DNA of 7,765 nucleotides, from positions 1-7,765 of the forward strand of contig JAADFV010000144.1 of assembly GCA_013152695.1 (NCBI GenBank), written 5' to 3'. Each line of letters starts with the position of its first letter. The first letter of the stretch is position 1. The position numbers were made by a program, and so were the translations under genes. Shown here piece after piece: positions 1 to 7,740 of the stretch. The notes beneath the pieces are model-generated. The model saw only the letters and a program-made list of their open reading frames with translations. It searched no databases and had not been told where the DNA came from. The stretch comes from Chloroflexota bacterium (GTDB lineage: Bacteria > Chloroflexota > Anaerolineae > J102).

Positions 1-503
1 TGATCCAGGTAACCTACGCGCTCCAAGACAGCACGCCGGATGAACACAGCTGTAGAACTCACCAGATTTGACATCAATTGGTCTACCAGGTCAAACTCCT
101 TCGTAACCATGACCTCGATTACTCTATCATCTTGGTCAACGATGTTGAAATCTCCATATATCACGTTAACATGAGGATCAGACTCGAACATAGTGGCGGC
201 GGATGTTATGGCTCTATCGTCTGCAAGGGAGTCATCGGCATTAAGCCAGCAGAGGATTTCTCCCTGAGCCATTCTGAATCCTTTATTCAATGCCTCGGAT
301 TGACCGTCATCTGGCTCGGATATCCAGTGTAAGTGGGGGTGTTCCTGTAGTATTTCTAACGTTCCATCGTTCGATCCACCATCAACAATAATGTGTTCCA
401 CATTGGGGTAATCCTGATCCATCACACTATGTATCGCCGATTCCAGGAATCGGGCTGAATTGAGCGATGGCGTTACAACGGACACCTTCAGAGACCTGTA
501 CAA
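1..503 (-). CDS. Family 2 glycosyltransferase, N-terminal part (runs off left edge)
   Basis: Reading the minus strand gives 167 uninterrupted codons to the window edge. The first about 120 residues form a GT-A fold of glycosyltransferase family 2. They show the opening strand VSVVTPSLNSARFLE (residues 7-21), IIVDGGSNDGT (38-48) with the nucleotide-contacting Asp41, GQSEALNKGF (67-76), and the metal-binding region WLNADDS (86-92), which matches the W-(I/L)-N-(S/A)-DD signature of GT2 enzymes using nucleotide-sugar donors. Acceptor and linkage cannot be told. The start chosen is TTG at 503-501: a GGAGG sits 9 bases upstream, directly after the stop of the preceding gene, and the first in-frame ATG (residue 28) would delete the first strand of the fold. 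Spacing of 16 bases to the upstream gene indicates the same operon. The C-terminal part lies outside the window. Family is firm; sugar specificity is unknown. Confidence 0.9.
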   Translation of the reverse strand, partial: MYRSLKVSVVTPSLNSARFLESAIHSVMDQDYPNVEHIIVDGGSNDGTLEILQEHPHLHWISEPDDGQSEALNKGFRMAQGEILCWLNADDSLADDRAITSAATMFESDPHVNVIYGDFNIVDQDDRVIEVMVTKEFDLVDQLMSNLVSSTAVFIRRAVLERVGYLD

Positions 504-512
504 CTTCTTTAT

Positions 513-518
513 CCTCCC
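513..518 (-). promoter_or_regulatory. Ribosome binding site deciding a TTG start
   Basis: The minus strand reads GGGAGG just after the TGA of the propeller gene and 9 bases before TTG at 503. It is the only good Shine-Dalgarno sequence near the beginning of the partial glycosyltransferase. This is why a TTG start is preferred over GTG at 485, which would be nearly 30 bases away. Confidence 0.6.
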
Positions 519-519
519 G

Positions 520-2016
520 TCAGCTATGTCTTCCTTGCCCTTTCAAATGAAATAGCACCGTTGCGCATACCACAAGTGCCGCGCCCAAGGCGCCCACCAT
601 GAGCGGCCAACTTGGATTTCGCCCCATAGGAACTGATGGAGCGGTCTGGGGCTCAAACGGTGGCGCAGGTGTAAAGGTCGGCGCGGATGTAACAGGAGTC
701 TTCGTCTGAGTCATTTTTGTTGGGGTCGCATTGCGGGCAGCCTGGCCCAATGGTCTCATTCTATAGGGAACATACGGTGCATCCACCACACCTTCTATGA
801 ACCACACTCCAATGGTATCCTTGGTTGCTCCTTTGACGGCAACCAGCAAACGATTACCGTCGACTATCGTCAAGGATGGTTCTTCATACAGCCGGTCCGT
901 TGGTAACTTTGCTTGATCATTAATCGGTGATAAAGGCGTCCATCGTCCTTCTATCCAGGCGGTATGCCAAAGGAACTGCGCTCGCTCGCCTCCGATTAGA
1001 ATCCAGTGCAATACGCCTGCGCTATCTGCTGCGAAGCCTGCTCCACTGAGCCCGTTTTGTTTCGGGGCTATGATATCGGGCTGGGACCACGTGTTTCCAC
1101 CATCGCTTGACCAGGTATGAAAGCGTCCGGGATATCCATTACGTCCCAATGCAATAATGTGCACTTCCTGTTCTCCCACAGTTGCTATACGAGGGTTGCC
1201 TTTATCTGATCCCAGCAAGGGCAAAGGGGAAGTCCATGTTTGGCCACCGCTGCAGGTGTTTGCGTAATATATGCCGGTGGGTGGATAACCCGTAAGGAGC
1301 GTTTCGCTCCATACAACGTGAATGCAACCTCTCGCATCAAGCGCTATTCGCATATCACTGATGCCTCGCTCTTCATTGGCCGTTGCGATCAAAACAGGGC
1401 TTGACCATGCACCGGTCAATGGGTCACGCCACAAATAATACAGTCCTCTCGTCGTTGTCGTCATTGCCGGGCCGGTGATGGCGTACACCACATGAAGTCT
1501 TCCCATCTCGTCCAAAGCCGGCGTCGCCATAAAGGCTGCGTCATGAGAAATCGCGACGGGTGGTTGCCATGCCTGGGCAGAATGCGCCTTTTCGCTATCC
1601 GCCCAGCTCCAATATTCGGGTGAGTTTCCCGAGCTACTCCAAACTAATTGAAACTGGCCCCAGGGATCAAGCACCACTCGCGCATTAGCATAGTTTATAA
1701 TCCGCGGCGCAACAAAAATATCAAGGGCCTCAGTCCACTGGCCTGTCGTTTTGTCCTGCATGGCATGCATGATTTGACCAGGCTCATCATGGGCCATCAA
1801 TCTTCCCCAGAACAAATGCACATTTCCGTTTGCATCAGCAATCGCAACGGGTTCATTGACAGATCTATCTTGAGCCACTAACTCCGCTTGCTTCCACTGC
1901 GGTATGGCTGATTGCCCGTTCATTAGGGACTGAGCAGCGCTTTTCTGAGATAGAGCGCCTATCCCTGTGCCCACGGAGAGCAAGAACAGTAGCAAGAGAA
2001 TGTTATAATTTTTCAT
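520..2016 (-). CDS. Exported beta-propeller (BNR/Asp-box-like) protein with C-terminal membrane anchor
   Basis: A 498-residue protein beginning MKNYNILLLLFLLSVGTG, a classic signal peptide (positive N-terminus, hydrophobic core, about residues 1-30). The body repeats a D-x-x-G-x-x-H-x-x-W-like strand motif at about 61-70, 117-126, 169-178, 227-236 and 331-339 (DANGNVHLFW, DPWGQFQLVW, DEMGRLHVVY, DARGCIHVVW, DSAGVLHWI). One full Asp-box (SSDGGNTW, 303-310) and one degenerate copy (TCSGGQTW, 254-261) are present. This indicates a five- to six-bladed propeller of the sialidase/BNR superfamily. A Thr/Pro-rich linker follows (about 430-465), then one membrane helix (about 471-489) and a short basic tail, so the propeller should face outside. 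I cannot identify the sialidase Arg triad or catalytic Tyr/Glu pair, so enzymatic activity is unproven; glycan binding is equally possible. ATG 2016 is preferred to TTG 2040 because it begins exactly at the signal peptide. It overlaps the upstream gene by 14 bases. Confidence 0.85.
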   Translation of the reverse strand: MKNYNILLLLFLLSVGTGIGALSQKSAAQSLMNGQSAIPQWKQAELVAQDRSVNEPVAIADANGNVHLFWGRLMAHDEPGQIMHAMQDKTTGQWTEALDIFVAPRIINYANARVVLDPWGQFQLVWSSSGNSPEYWSWADSEKAHSAQAWQPPVAISHDAAFMATPALDEMGRLHVVYAITGPAMTTTTRGLYYLWRDPLTGAWSSPVLIATANEERGISDMRIALDARGCIHVVWSETLLTGYPPTGIYYANTCSGGQTWTSPLPLLGSDKGNPRIATVGEQEVHIIALGRNGYPGRFHTWSSDGGNTWSQPDIIAPKQNGLSGAGFAADSAGVLHWILIGGERAQFLWHTAWIEGRWTPLSPINDQAKLPTDRLYEEPSLTIVDGNRLLVAVKGATKDTIGVWFIEGVVDAPYVPYRMRPLGQAARNATPTKMTQTKTPVTSAPTFTPAPPFEPQTAPSVPMGRNPSWPLMVGALGAALVVCATVLFHLKGQGRHS

Positions 2017-3250
2017 GCTTTCGCCATCGCTTGCTCGCAAGGGACGTCGCCACCACTGAAGCCAGCACCACCTGTGCAGGCATCACAGGCAGGGCAAACC
2101 TTGTACTGCCAAAGAAAACCAGAGATAGCAGTGTGTAATAAATGATCAGTGCAACCATCACGTCCCCACCCCATTGATTCCACACCAATTTGATTCCCCA
2201 CAGGACCAGCACTAGAAAACTACCATAAACAAGGTTGATCGGCCACGCCCATTTCCGTAATGGATTCTCTGAAGTGCCTGTCTCGAGCGGTGACATAAAC
2301 TTATATAGCTTCCGAGGGAGCAACTGAAGGAATTGTTTCGGGTGATCCTTAATCCATTCCCATGCTCTATAGGTGAGAACTTGATTTGAGTCCACCTCAG
2401 AGAATCCCGGCAAGACATAGGCAACATCTGCCCGAAAGCCACCGTCCGCAAGCGCATTGTTGCCACCATATAGGTTCGAGCCGCTATTCGTTGTGAGAAG
2501 CACAAAGCGATGATGCGCTAGAGTATTGCGCGTCGTCCAGGGCAGTATCACACCAATTAACACAATCTGCGCCACGAACATAGCTCTTAGCACATGGGGC
2601 GGCCAACGAAGCATCCAGCCGAACGCGAGAGCAAAAAGTGGGAAAAATGCGATCTCGGGTCTCACTAGGGTAGCAAATCCAAGCGCTACTCCCGCGACCA
2701 CGGTTTGTCCGGATTTGTTGCTATCCAACCCTCGAATTAGCAACCATATTCCTGTCCAGAGAATCAGCAAGAACAAGGTCTCTGAGTAGAGCCAGCCGGA
2801 CATGTAGATCAAGAGAGGATGAAAGGCAATGCCAAGGCCGGCTAATACAGCCCCAACCACCCCTATCAAACGTCGAGCGATGGCAAAGACGGGGATGCAT
2901 AACAGCGCTCCCAGCACCGCTTGCACAACCCTCACCGCCTGAGCACTGTTTCCCGTCACCGCGTAGATCACGGCTAGAAATGCAGGATAACCCGGCATTC
3001 GATACGATGTAGGCGTCTTGCCATCCCACGATAGGCCATGCCCTTGCAGCAAGTTAAGTGCCAGGACATGATAACCGGATGCATCCCCGTGGAGTGGGTT
3101 GCGAACCAGCACTGGATCTAGCCTTACAGACAGCAAAGCCCACGCTACTCGCAGGGCCAAGGCAACAACCACTATGATTCCTACTGTCAAACCTATCGAA
3201 GGGTGAAGTTTTTCTGTTCGCTCTGTCTTAATCGAGACCCTTGAAGTCAT
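2003..3250 (-). CDS. GT39/ArnT-like polytopic membrane glycosyltransferase
   Basis: A 415-residue, very hydrophobic protein with about 9-11 predicted membrane segments, beginning with a helix at about 20-40. The first external loop carries GDASGYHVLALNLLQGHG (55-72) and RMPGYPAFLA (84-93), the conserved Asp and R-x-P-G-Y-P block of the GT39/PMT_2/ArnT families. Later landmarks are YSETLFLLILW (155-165) and GFATLVRPE (191-199), also typical. These GT-C fold enzymes transfer sugars from polyprenyl-phosphate donors on the outer membrane face to lipid, glycan or protein acceptors; acceptor and sugar are not predictable here. A non-transmembrane region at about 240-330 is the usual variable loop. 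The start is ATG at 3250; no strong Shine-Dalgarno sequence is visible. It lies 60 bases after the preceding glycosyltransferase, and its end overlaps the propeller gene, which suggests co-expression. Length fits the family. Confidence 0.85.
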   Translation of the reverse strand: MTSRVSIKTERTEKLHPSIGLTVGIIVVVALALRVAWALLSVRLDPVLVRNPLHGDASGYHVLALNLLQGHGLSWDGKTPTSYRMPGYPAFLAVIYAVTGNSAQAVRVVQAVLGALLCIPVFAIARRLIGVVGAVLAGLGIAFHPLLIYMSGWLYSETLFLLILWTGIWLLIRGLDSNKSGQTVVAGVALGFATLVRPEIAFFPLFALAFGWMLRWPPHVLRAMFVAQIVLIGVILPWTTRNTLAHHRFVLLTTNSGSNLYGGNNALADGGFRADVAYVLPGFSEVDSNQVLTYRAWEWIKDHPKQFLQLLPRKLYKFMSPLETGTSENPLRKWAWPINLVYGSFLVLVLWGIKLVWNQWGGDVMVALIIYYTLLSLVFFGSTRFALPVMPAQVVLASVVATSLASKRWRKHEKL

Positions 3251-3310
3251 TAGACCACGTTCAATGCTTGCCCTACCATTCTCGTCAGCGATACCGCCGC
3301 AAGCGGAAGT

Positions 3311-4168
3311 TCATTCTGGAAAAGACAGCGCATGCCCCTTCTCGATGCTTCTTTGATATCGCCACAGGGAAAGCAAACTCATATTGATGTACCAGGCATA
3401 GAAAAAGCTCAAGAAAATGCCTGTAAAGCCGCCTTTCAATCCTCCATAGTCAAACAGGTTCTGCCTGAGTGCCTGCCACGTCTCCCTGACCCATCTACGC
3501 CACCAAAAGCGTTCGCCAGATTGATAACGCGCTTCTCCCTCCCGCTGAATGTAACGCCAATGTTTTGCGAACATTTGACTGAAGGAATCTACCCAATAAT
3601 GTTTGATGTAGTAGCCTTCAGTTTTTCTGGGGAGCTTTATCCTTTCGTAGCCAGGACGAAGGGTATAACCTCGGTGAACTTTTGTGCTGAACATAACACG
3701 TTCCCTGTGACGAACGGCAGCCTTATACTTGAAACTCTGGCCCCATACCGTACTTAAAACAGGTTTGCCTTTGAAGTAGAATTGCCAGGGAACGTCCACG
3801 ACACCTAGACAGGGATGGTTCGCGATAAGTCTTTCAAGGTCCCGTTCAATCCCTTGGGGTAGGACTTCGTCTGGGTCCAAGAATATTATCCAATCATGGG
3901 AAGCCCAACTCGCTGCCTTCTCATGAATGTCTTCAACTACCTGCACTCTATCATGTTGAAAGATTTCCGCCCCATATTCTTTAGCAATCTCGACAGAACT
4001 GTCTGTGGACCCAAGATCCACAACGATCAATTGGTCGCAAAACGCGAGGCTGTTCAGGCACTCGCGCAAACGACGCGCTTCGTTGTAGGTGACGACGATA
4101 CCGGTGAATTGAACCGACGACTCGTTCGTCGGCAAGTCAGAAGTCTTCTCGCAGGTGTTCTCTATCAT
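3311..4168 (-). CDS. Family 2 glycosyltransferase (WaaE/LpsE-like)
   Basis: A 285-residue cytoplasmic-face glycosyltransferase. After a polar N-terminal tail of about 22 residues comes FTGIVVTYNEARRLRECL (21-38), then QLIVVDLGSTDSS (46-58) with the UDP/GDP-sugar-contacting Asp51, GAEIFQHD (66-73), and the metal-binding FLDPDEVLP (96-104), where Asp98/Asp100 form the DXD motif. The middle has IKHYW, a late motif common in WaaE/LpsE-type enzymes that add sugars to lipopolysaccharide cores or exopolysaccharides. A hydrophobic segment near the C-terminus (about 250-268) suggests membrane association. The start is ATG at 4168, overlapping the sulfotransferase end by 32 bases; the Shine-Dalgarno sequence is weak. 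The sugar transferred is unknown. Placement between sulfotransferase and GT39 genes supports a role in assembling the exported glycan. Confidence 0.88.
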   Translation of the reverse strand: MIENTCEKTSDLPTNESSVQFTGIVVTYNEARRLRECLNSLAFCDQLIVVDLGSTDSSVEIAKEYGAEIFQHDRVQVVEDIHEKAASWASHDWIIFLDPDEVLPQGIERDLERLIANHPCLGVVDVPWQFYFKGKPVLSTVWGQSFKYKAAVRHRERVMFSTKVHRGYTLRPGYERIKLPRKTEGYYIKHYWVDSFSQMFAKHWRYIQREGEARYQSGERFWWRRWVRETWQALRQNLFDYGGLKGGFTGIFLSFFYAWYINMSLLSLWRYQRSIEKGHALSFPE

Positions 4169-4843
4169 TCAGTAATACCCGCCACACGAAGTCGCCATGC
4201 TCGACTTGAAAACGCCGCCGTTCTTTCTCGTAAGTTCGGTTCAGATTGATGACCTGCGGGTCATGTGGGGTCTTTTGTTTCACTCGTTCTTTGGTCACTT
4301 GCGCCGCAGCCGCTTGCAGGCGCGTCACGTCGAGCGGTTCATCGAAGTGAGCGCATATTTTTCCGAATTCCCCGGGCAAGTCGTCTTTCAGCCGTTCGTA
4401 GCGAATGACGGTTTTCTTCCTGGTAAACGTCTCTCGATGGAGCCACTTGTCCAGGTGACGACCATAAAGGTCGCTCCAGTAAGCGATCCGTTCCCGGTCG
4501 TCAATGTCTTCTTTATGATATTGTAACTGAGAATAAATGGTATCCACCGGCTCACGATACAGGTAAATCACATGCGTTCGCACGATGTCCAGTTCCAGGT
4601 CGTGGGTATGCAACGTCAGGTAGTTGCGGCGCTCCGGGTAGTAGAAGACGCGCACAAGGGACGGTCGTCCGAAGTACAGTTCCATGATCATGCGCAGCCA
4701 GTGGCTGCCAGTGCGGGGGAAGCTGATCAAAAAAGTGTTGAATAACTCATTTTGGAATGCTTGAATTATGTCAGGTTCCTCAACAGCTATGGAAGTCTTT
4801 CTTCGCAAGAATACTTCTGATAGATTCCGAATCAGCCTAGTCA

Positions 4844-4844
<1 letters not shown>
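4137..4844 (-). CDS. PAPS-dependent sulfotransferase-like protein
   Basis: A 235-residue protein of the sulfotransferase superfamily (Sulfotransfer_1 type). The PAPS 5'-phosphosulfate loop is FLISFPRTGSHWLRM (38-52), equivalent to the family YPKSGTTWL motif, with Arg44 where Lys is usual. The 3'-phosphate site is VIYLYREPVDTIYSQ (92-106), with Arg97 and Ser105 in the expected places. YERLKDD (149-155) and the following helix also match the family. A His in LTLHTHD (77-82) may be the catalytic base (inference). The expected reaction is sulfate transfer from PAPS to a hydroxyl, most likely of the polysaccharide or lipid made by this locus. The start is ATG 4844: it overlaps the Wzt stop (TGATG), has two GGAGG sites just upstream, and places the PAPS loop about 40 residues in. 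An upstream in-frame ATG at 4904 lies inside Wzt and is less likely. Length is near the small end of the family. Confidence 0.85.
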
Positions 4845-6148
<1,304 letters not shown>

Positions 6149-6161
6149 GGATTCCTATTAA

Positions 6162-6285
6162 GAGGACACAGATGAACACAGGCTGCGCACACAGCCTTTT
6201 TTTCTTTTTGGGGTCGGACACAGATACACACAGGCTACGCACACAGATTCCTTTTTTGACTTTCATCTGTGTAGATCTGTGTTCT
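6162..6285. repeat. Left direct repeat of the GxxExxY cassette
   Basis: Aligned ungapped to 6714-6824, the first 111 bases (6162-6272) match at 97 positions (about 87%), including a 46-base perfect run at 6176-6221. The repeat contains two tandem sub-units starting at 6162 and 6214, both with GGACACAG ... CAGGCT(G/A)CGCACACAG followed by a T-rich tract, then oppositely oriented ATCTGTGT motifs. It holds the last 16 codons and the TAG stop of the GxxExxY gene. It lacks one 10-base TCATCTGTGT unit present in the right copy. Confidence 0.85.
6181..6203 (+). terminator. Terminator-like hairpin in left repeat (plus strand)
   Basis: GGCTG-CGCACA-CAGCC (6181-6196) forms a 5-bp GC-rich stem with a 6-base loop, extendable by one A-T pair, followed by seven T residues. 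This is the shape of an intrinsic terminator on the plus strand. No plus-strand gene feeds it, so it may only reflect repeat structure or stop antisense transcription. The stem is short. Confidence 0.3.
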
Positions 6286-6783
6286 CCCCCCTCGCGCCCA
6301 GGTCAGGTCCCCTTTGCGCTCATTGTCGTAGGTCTTTCGCTTCACCTGAGGTTTGGGCCCGAAATTAAGCAACAGGCCCACCTCGTGAACAGTGGCTTTG
6401 AGATAGTTGAGCAACTGGGCTTCATGTTCGGGGGCCAGAGCGCGCACCGCCTTCAGTTCCACAATGACGCAGCTTTCCACCAGTAGATCCGCGTTATATT
6501 CGCCCACAGCCTGGCCGTCGTAAAAGACTACGATTGGCGCCTGGGGGATGACCTCCAGCTCCAATTTGCGCAATTCAATCACCATGGCCCGCTCATACAC
6601 CTTTTCGAGAAAACCATAACCCAACGTGTTGTAGACCGTGTAAAATGCTTTGATAATCAGGTTGGTGGTGTCCTTGTGCTTTGCTTCGATAAAAGGATTC
6701 CCTGGATTTTTGGGAGGACACAGACACACACAGGCTGCGCACACAGCCTTTTTTTCTTTTTGGGGTCGGACACCGATGAACAC
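6235..6783 (-). CDS. GxxExxY protein (PD-(D/E)XK-like, PDDEXK_3 family)
   Basis: The longest frame gives 182 residues, but only about 34-152 belong to the family domain. The name-giving motif is GFLEKVY (57-63). The nuclease-like core follows: ADLLVE with Asp99, then VIVELKAV with Glu109 and Lys111, a D...ExK arrangement as in PD-(D/E)XK folds, then EAQLLNYLK (121-129) and VGLLLNFG (135-142). The family is widespread in environmental bacteria and its function is not established; nucleic-acid cleavage is suggested by fold only. The frame opens with GTG at 6783 inside the right repeat and closes with TAG inside the left repeat, so residues 1-23 and 167-182 are repeat-encoded and Cys/Lys-rich rather than family-like. 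There is no good Shine-Dalgarno site for GTG 6783; in-frame GTGs at 6744 and 6729 are alternatives. It has no evident role in polysaccharide export and is probably a passenger. Confidence 0.85.
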   Translation of the reverse strand: MFIGVRPQKEKKAVCAACVCLCPPKNPGNPFIEAKHKDTTNLIIKAFYTVYNTLGYGFLEKVYERAMVIELRKLELEVIPQAPIVVFYDGQAVGEYNADLLVESCVIVELKAVRALAPEHEAQLLNYLKATVHEVGLLLNFGPKPQVKRKTYDNERKGDLTWARGGRTQIYTDESQKRNLCA

Positions 6784-6847
6784 GGGCTACGCATACAGAT
6801 TCTCCTTTTAACCTTTATCTGTGTTCATCTGTGTGAATCTGTGTTCT
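6714..6847. repeat. Right direct repeat of the GxxExxY cassette
   Basis: Partner of 6162-6285 at a constant offset of 552 bases, with the same two sub-units (from 6714 and 6766). It ends in three ATCTGTGT-type units (6817-6845), against two in the left copy. Its minus strand supplies the first about 23 codons of the longest GxxExxY reading frame. It ends almost at the wzm stop codon. Confidence 0.85.
6733..6755 (+). terminator. Terminator-like hairpin in right repeat (plus strand)
   Basis: Identical copy of the hairpin and seven-T tract at 6181-6203, carried in the right repeat. It has the same reservations: short stem and no plus-strand gene upstream. Being conserved in both copies, it belongs to the repeat rather than to a particular gene. 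Confidence 0.3.
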
Positions 6848-6849
6848 GA

Positions 6850-7740
6850 TCAAATAATATCAGCAAAGGTGCGTTCGGTGCTACGGAAGAAGTAGAGGCC
6901 CGTGGCCAGGACGATGATGGTGATCAACGCGGAGATGGGAAACAACGCGCCGGGTGGTTTCACCTCCTGCAAATAATTGCCCAGTAAAGCCCAACGAAAT
7001 CCCTCCACCACGCCGGTCATGGGGTTCAGCGCCAACACCCAGCGAAAACGCTCCGGGATCAGCGTCGTGCTGTAGATCACCGGCGTTACATACATCCACA
7101 TCTGCACGATATAGGGGATGAGGTGATTGATGTCGCGGTAGCGCACGTTCAGGGCCGAAAGCCACAGCCCAAAGCCCAGGGCCGTGAGCATGGCCAGCAG
7201 CAAAAAGCCGGGCAAGAAGAAGATGGCCGGGGTGGGGACGATGCGATAATAGGCCATGAGCGCGGCCAGCACCGCGAACGCCACCCCAAAATCCACCAGC
7301 CCCGAAAGCACGCCGCTGATGGGTATCACCAACCGCGGGAAATAGACCTTGGTGATGAGATGCGCACTGCCCACCAGGCTGGTCGAAGAGCGATTGAGCG
7401 AACTGGCGAAATAGCTCCAGGGCAAAAGGGCCGAGTAGAGGAAGATGGGATAGGGCACGCCGCCCGAGGGCACGCCCAGCAGACGCCCGAACAGGCCGCT
7501 GAAAATGATGATGGCCACCACCGGTTGCAACACGATCCACAGCACGCCCAGCACGGTCTGCTTGTAGCGCACCTTCACATCCCGCCACACCAAGAAATAG
7601 AGCAGCTCGCGATACTCCCACACCGCGCGCAACTGCAAGGCCGAGATGCCGCGGCTGGCGCGGATGACAATGGTCGGCGGCTCCTCAACGGTCGCTGACG
7701 GCGGGGATGGCGGCGGCGCGGTCGCGGTGTCGATGGTCAT
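6850..7740 (-). CDS. wzm: ABC-2 type polysaccharide export permease (Wzm-like)
   Basis: A 296-residue inner-membrane protein, the transmembrane half of an O-antigen/teichoic-acid-type ABC exporter. After a Pro/Ala-rich cytoplasmic tail (about 1-35) comes WEYRELLYFLVWRDVKVRYKQ (about 41-61), the amphipathic coupling-helix region typical of Wzm/TagG, then VLGVLWIVLQPVVAIIIFS, the first membrane helix. About six membrane segments follow. LNVRYRDINHLIPYIVQMWMYVTPVIY (about 198-224) and LNPMTGVVEGFRWALLG (about 238-254) are strongly conserved in this family. It would partner with the ATPase at 6148-4844, but the GxxExxY cassette now separates the two by about 700 bases. High GC content is shared with the ATPase half of wzt. 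ATG 7740 is used; no Shine-Dalgarno sequence is visible because a heptameric repeat occupies that site. First gene of the operon within this window. Confidence 0.93.
   Translation of the reverse strand: MTIDTATAPPPSPPSATVEEPPTIVIRASRGISALQLRAVWEYRELLYFLVWRDVKVRYKQTVLGVLWIVLQPVVAIIIFSGLFGRLLGVPSGGVPYPIFLYSALLPWSYFASSLNRSSTSLVGSAHLITKVYFPRLVIPISGVLSGLVDFGVAFAVLAALMAYYRIVPTPAIFFLPGFLLLAMLTALGFGLWLSALNVRYRDINHLIPYIVQMWMYVTPVIYSTTLIPERFRWVLALNPMTGVVEGFRWALLGNYLQEVKPPGALFPISALITIIVLATGLYFFRSTERTFADII

Larger units (their letters stand above)
6162..6847. mobile_element. Putative repeat-bounded GxxExxY cassette between wzm and wzt
   Basis: A segment of about 690 bp enclosed by two long direct repeats with one GxxExxY gene inside. 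It begins 13 bases before the wzt start codon (6148) and ends 2 bases after the wzm stop codon (6852-6850), so it splits a gene pair that is normally adjacent without damaging either gene. The outer ends are also inversely related: GACACAGATGAACACAG at 6166-6182 is mirrored by CTGTGTTCATCTGTGT at 6819-6834. No transposase, known insertion-sequence motif or clear target duplication is visible. Calling it mobile is inference from its structure and insertion-like position. Confidence 0.5.

Noticed and set aside
78..332. Plus-strand open frame of 84 codons
   Set aside because: Antisense of the partial glycosyltransferase, whose motifs on the minus strand are unambiguous.
2004..2009. TATAAT on the plus strand as a promoter -10 box
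   Set aside because: It arises from codons at the gene overlap, faces away from all genes, and has no matching -35 box or downstream plus-strand gene.
520..2016. Calling the propeller a sialidase
   Set aside because: Asp-boxes occur in many non-sialidase propellers and I could not identify the Arg triad or the catalytic Tyr/Glu pair.
3251..3310. Possible terminator or promoter in the 60-base gap between the glycosyltransferase genes
   Set aside because: Only a weak CCGC/GCGG pairing without a T tract, and no convincing -10/-35 pair.
3332..3757. Plus-strand open frame of 141 codons
   Set aside because: Antisense to the C-terminal half of the WaaE/LpsE-like glycosyltransferase; no protein-like features.
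6162..6847. CRISPR array in the repeated ACACAGAT region
   Set aside because: Sub-units are degenerate, spacers are not unique or of even length, and a protein gene separates the two repeat blocks.
6881..7621. Second long minus-strand frame within wzm
   Set aside because: Out-of-frame shadow of the permease; no recognisable motif or hydrophobic pattern.
7123..7698. Long plus-strand open frame opposite wzm
   Set aside because: Shadow of GC-rich codons in wzm; His/Gln/Arg-rich with no domain, while the minus strand encodes a clear permease.
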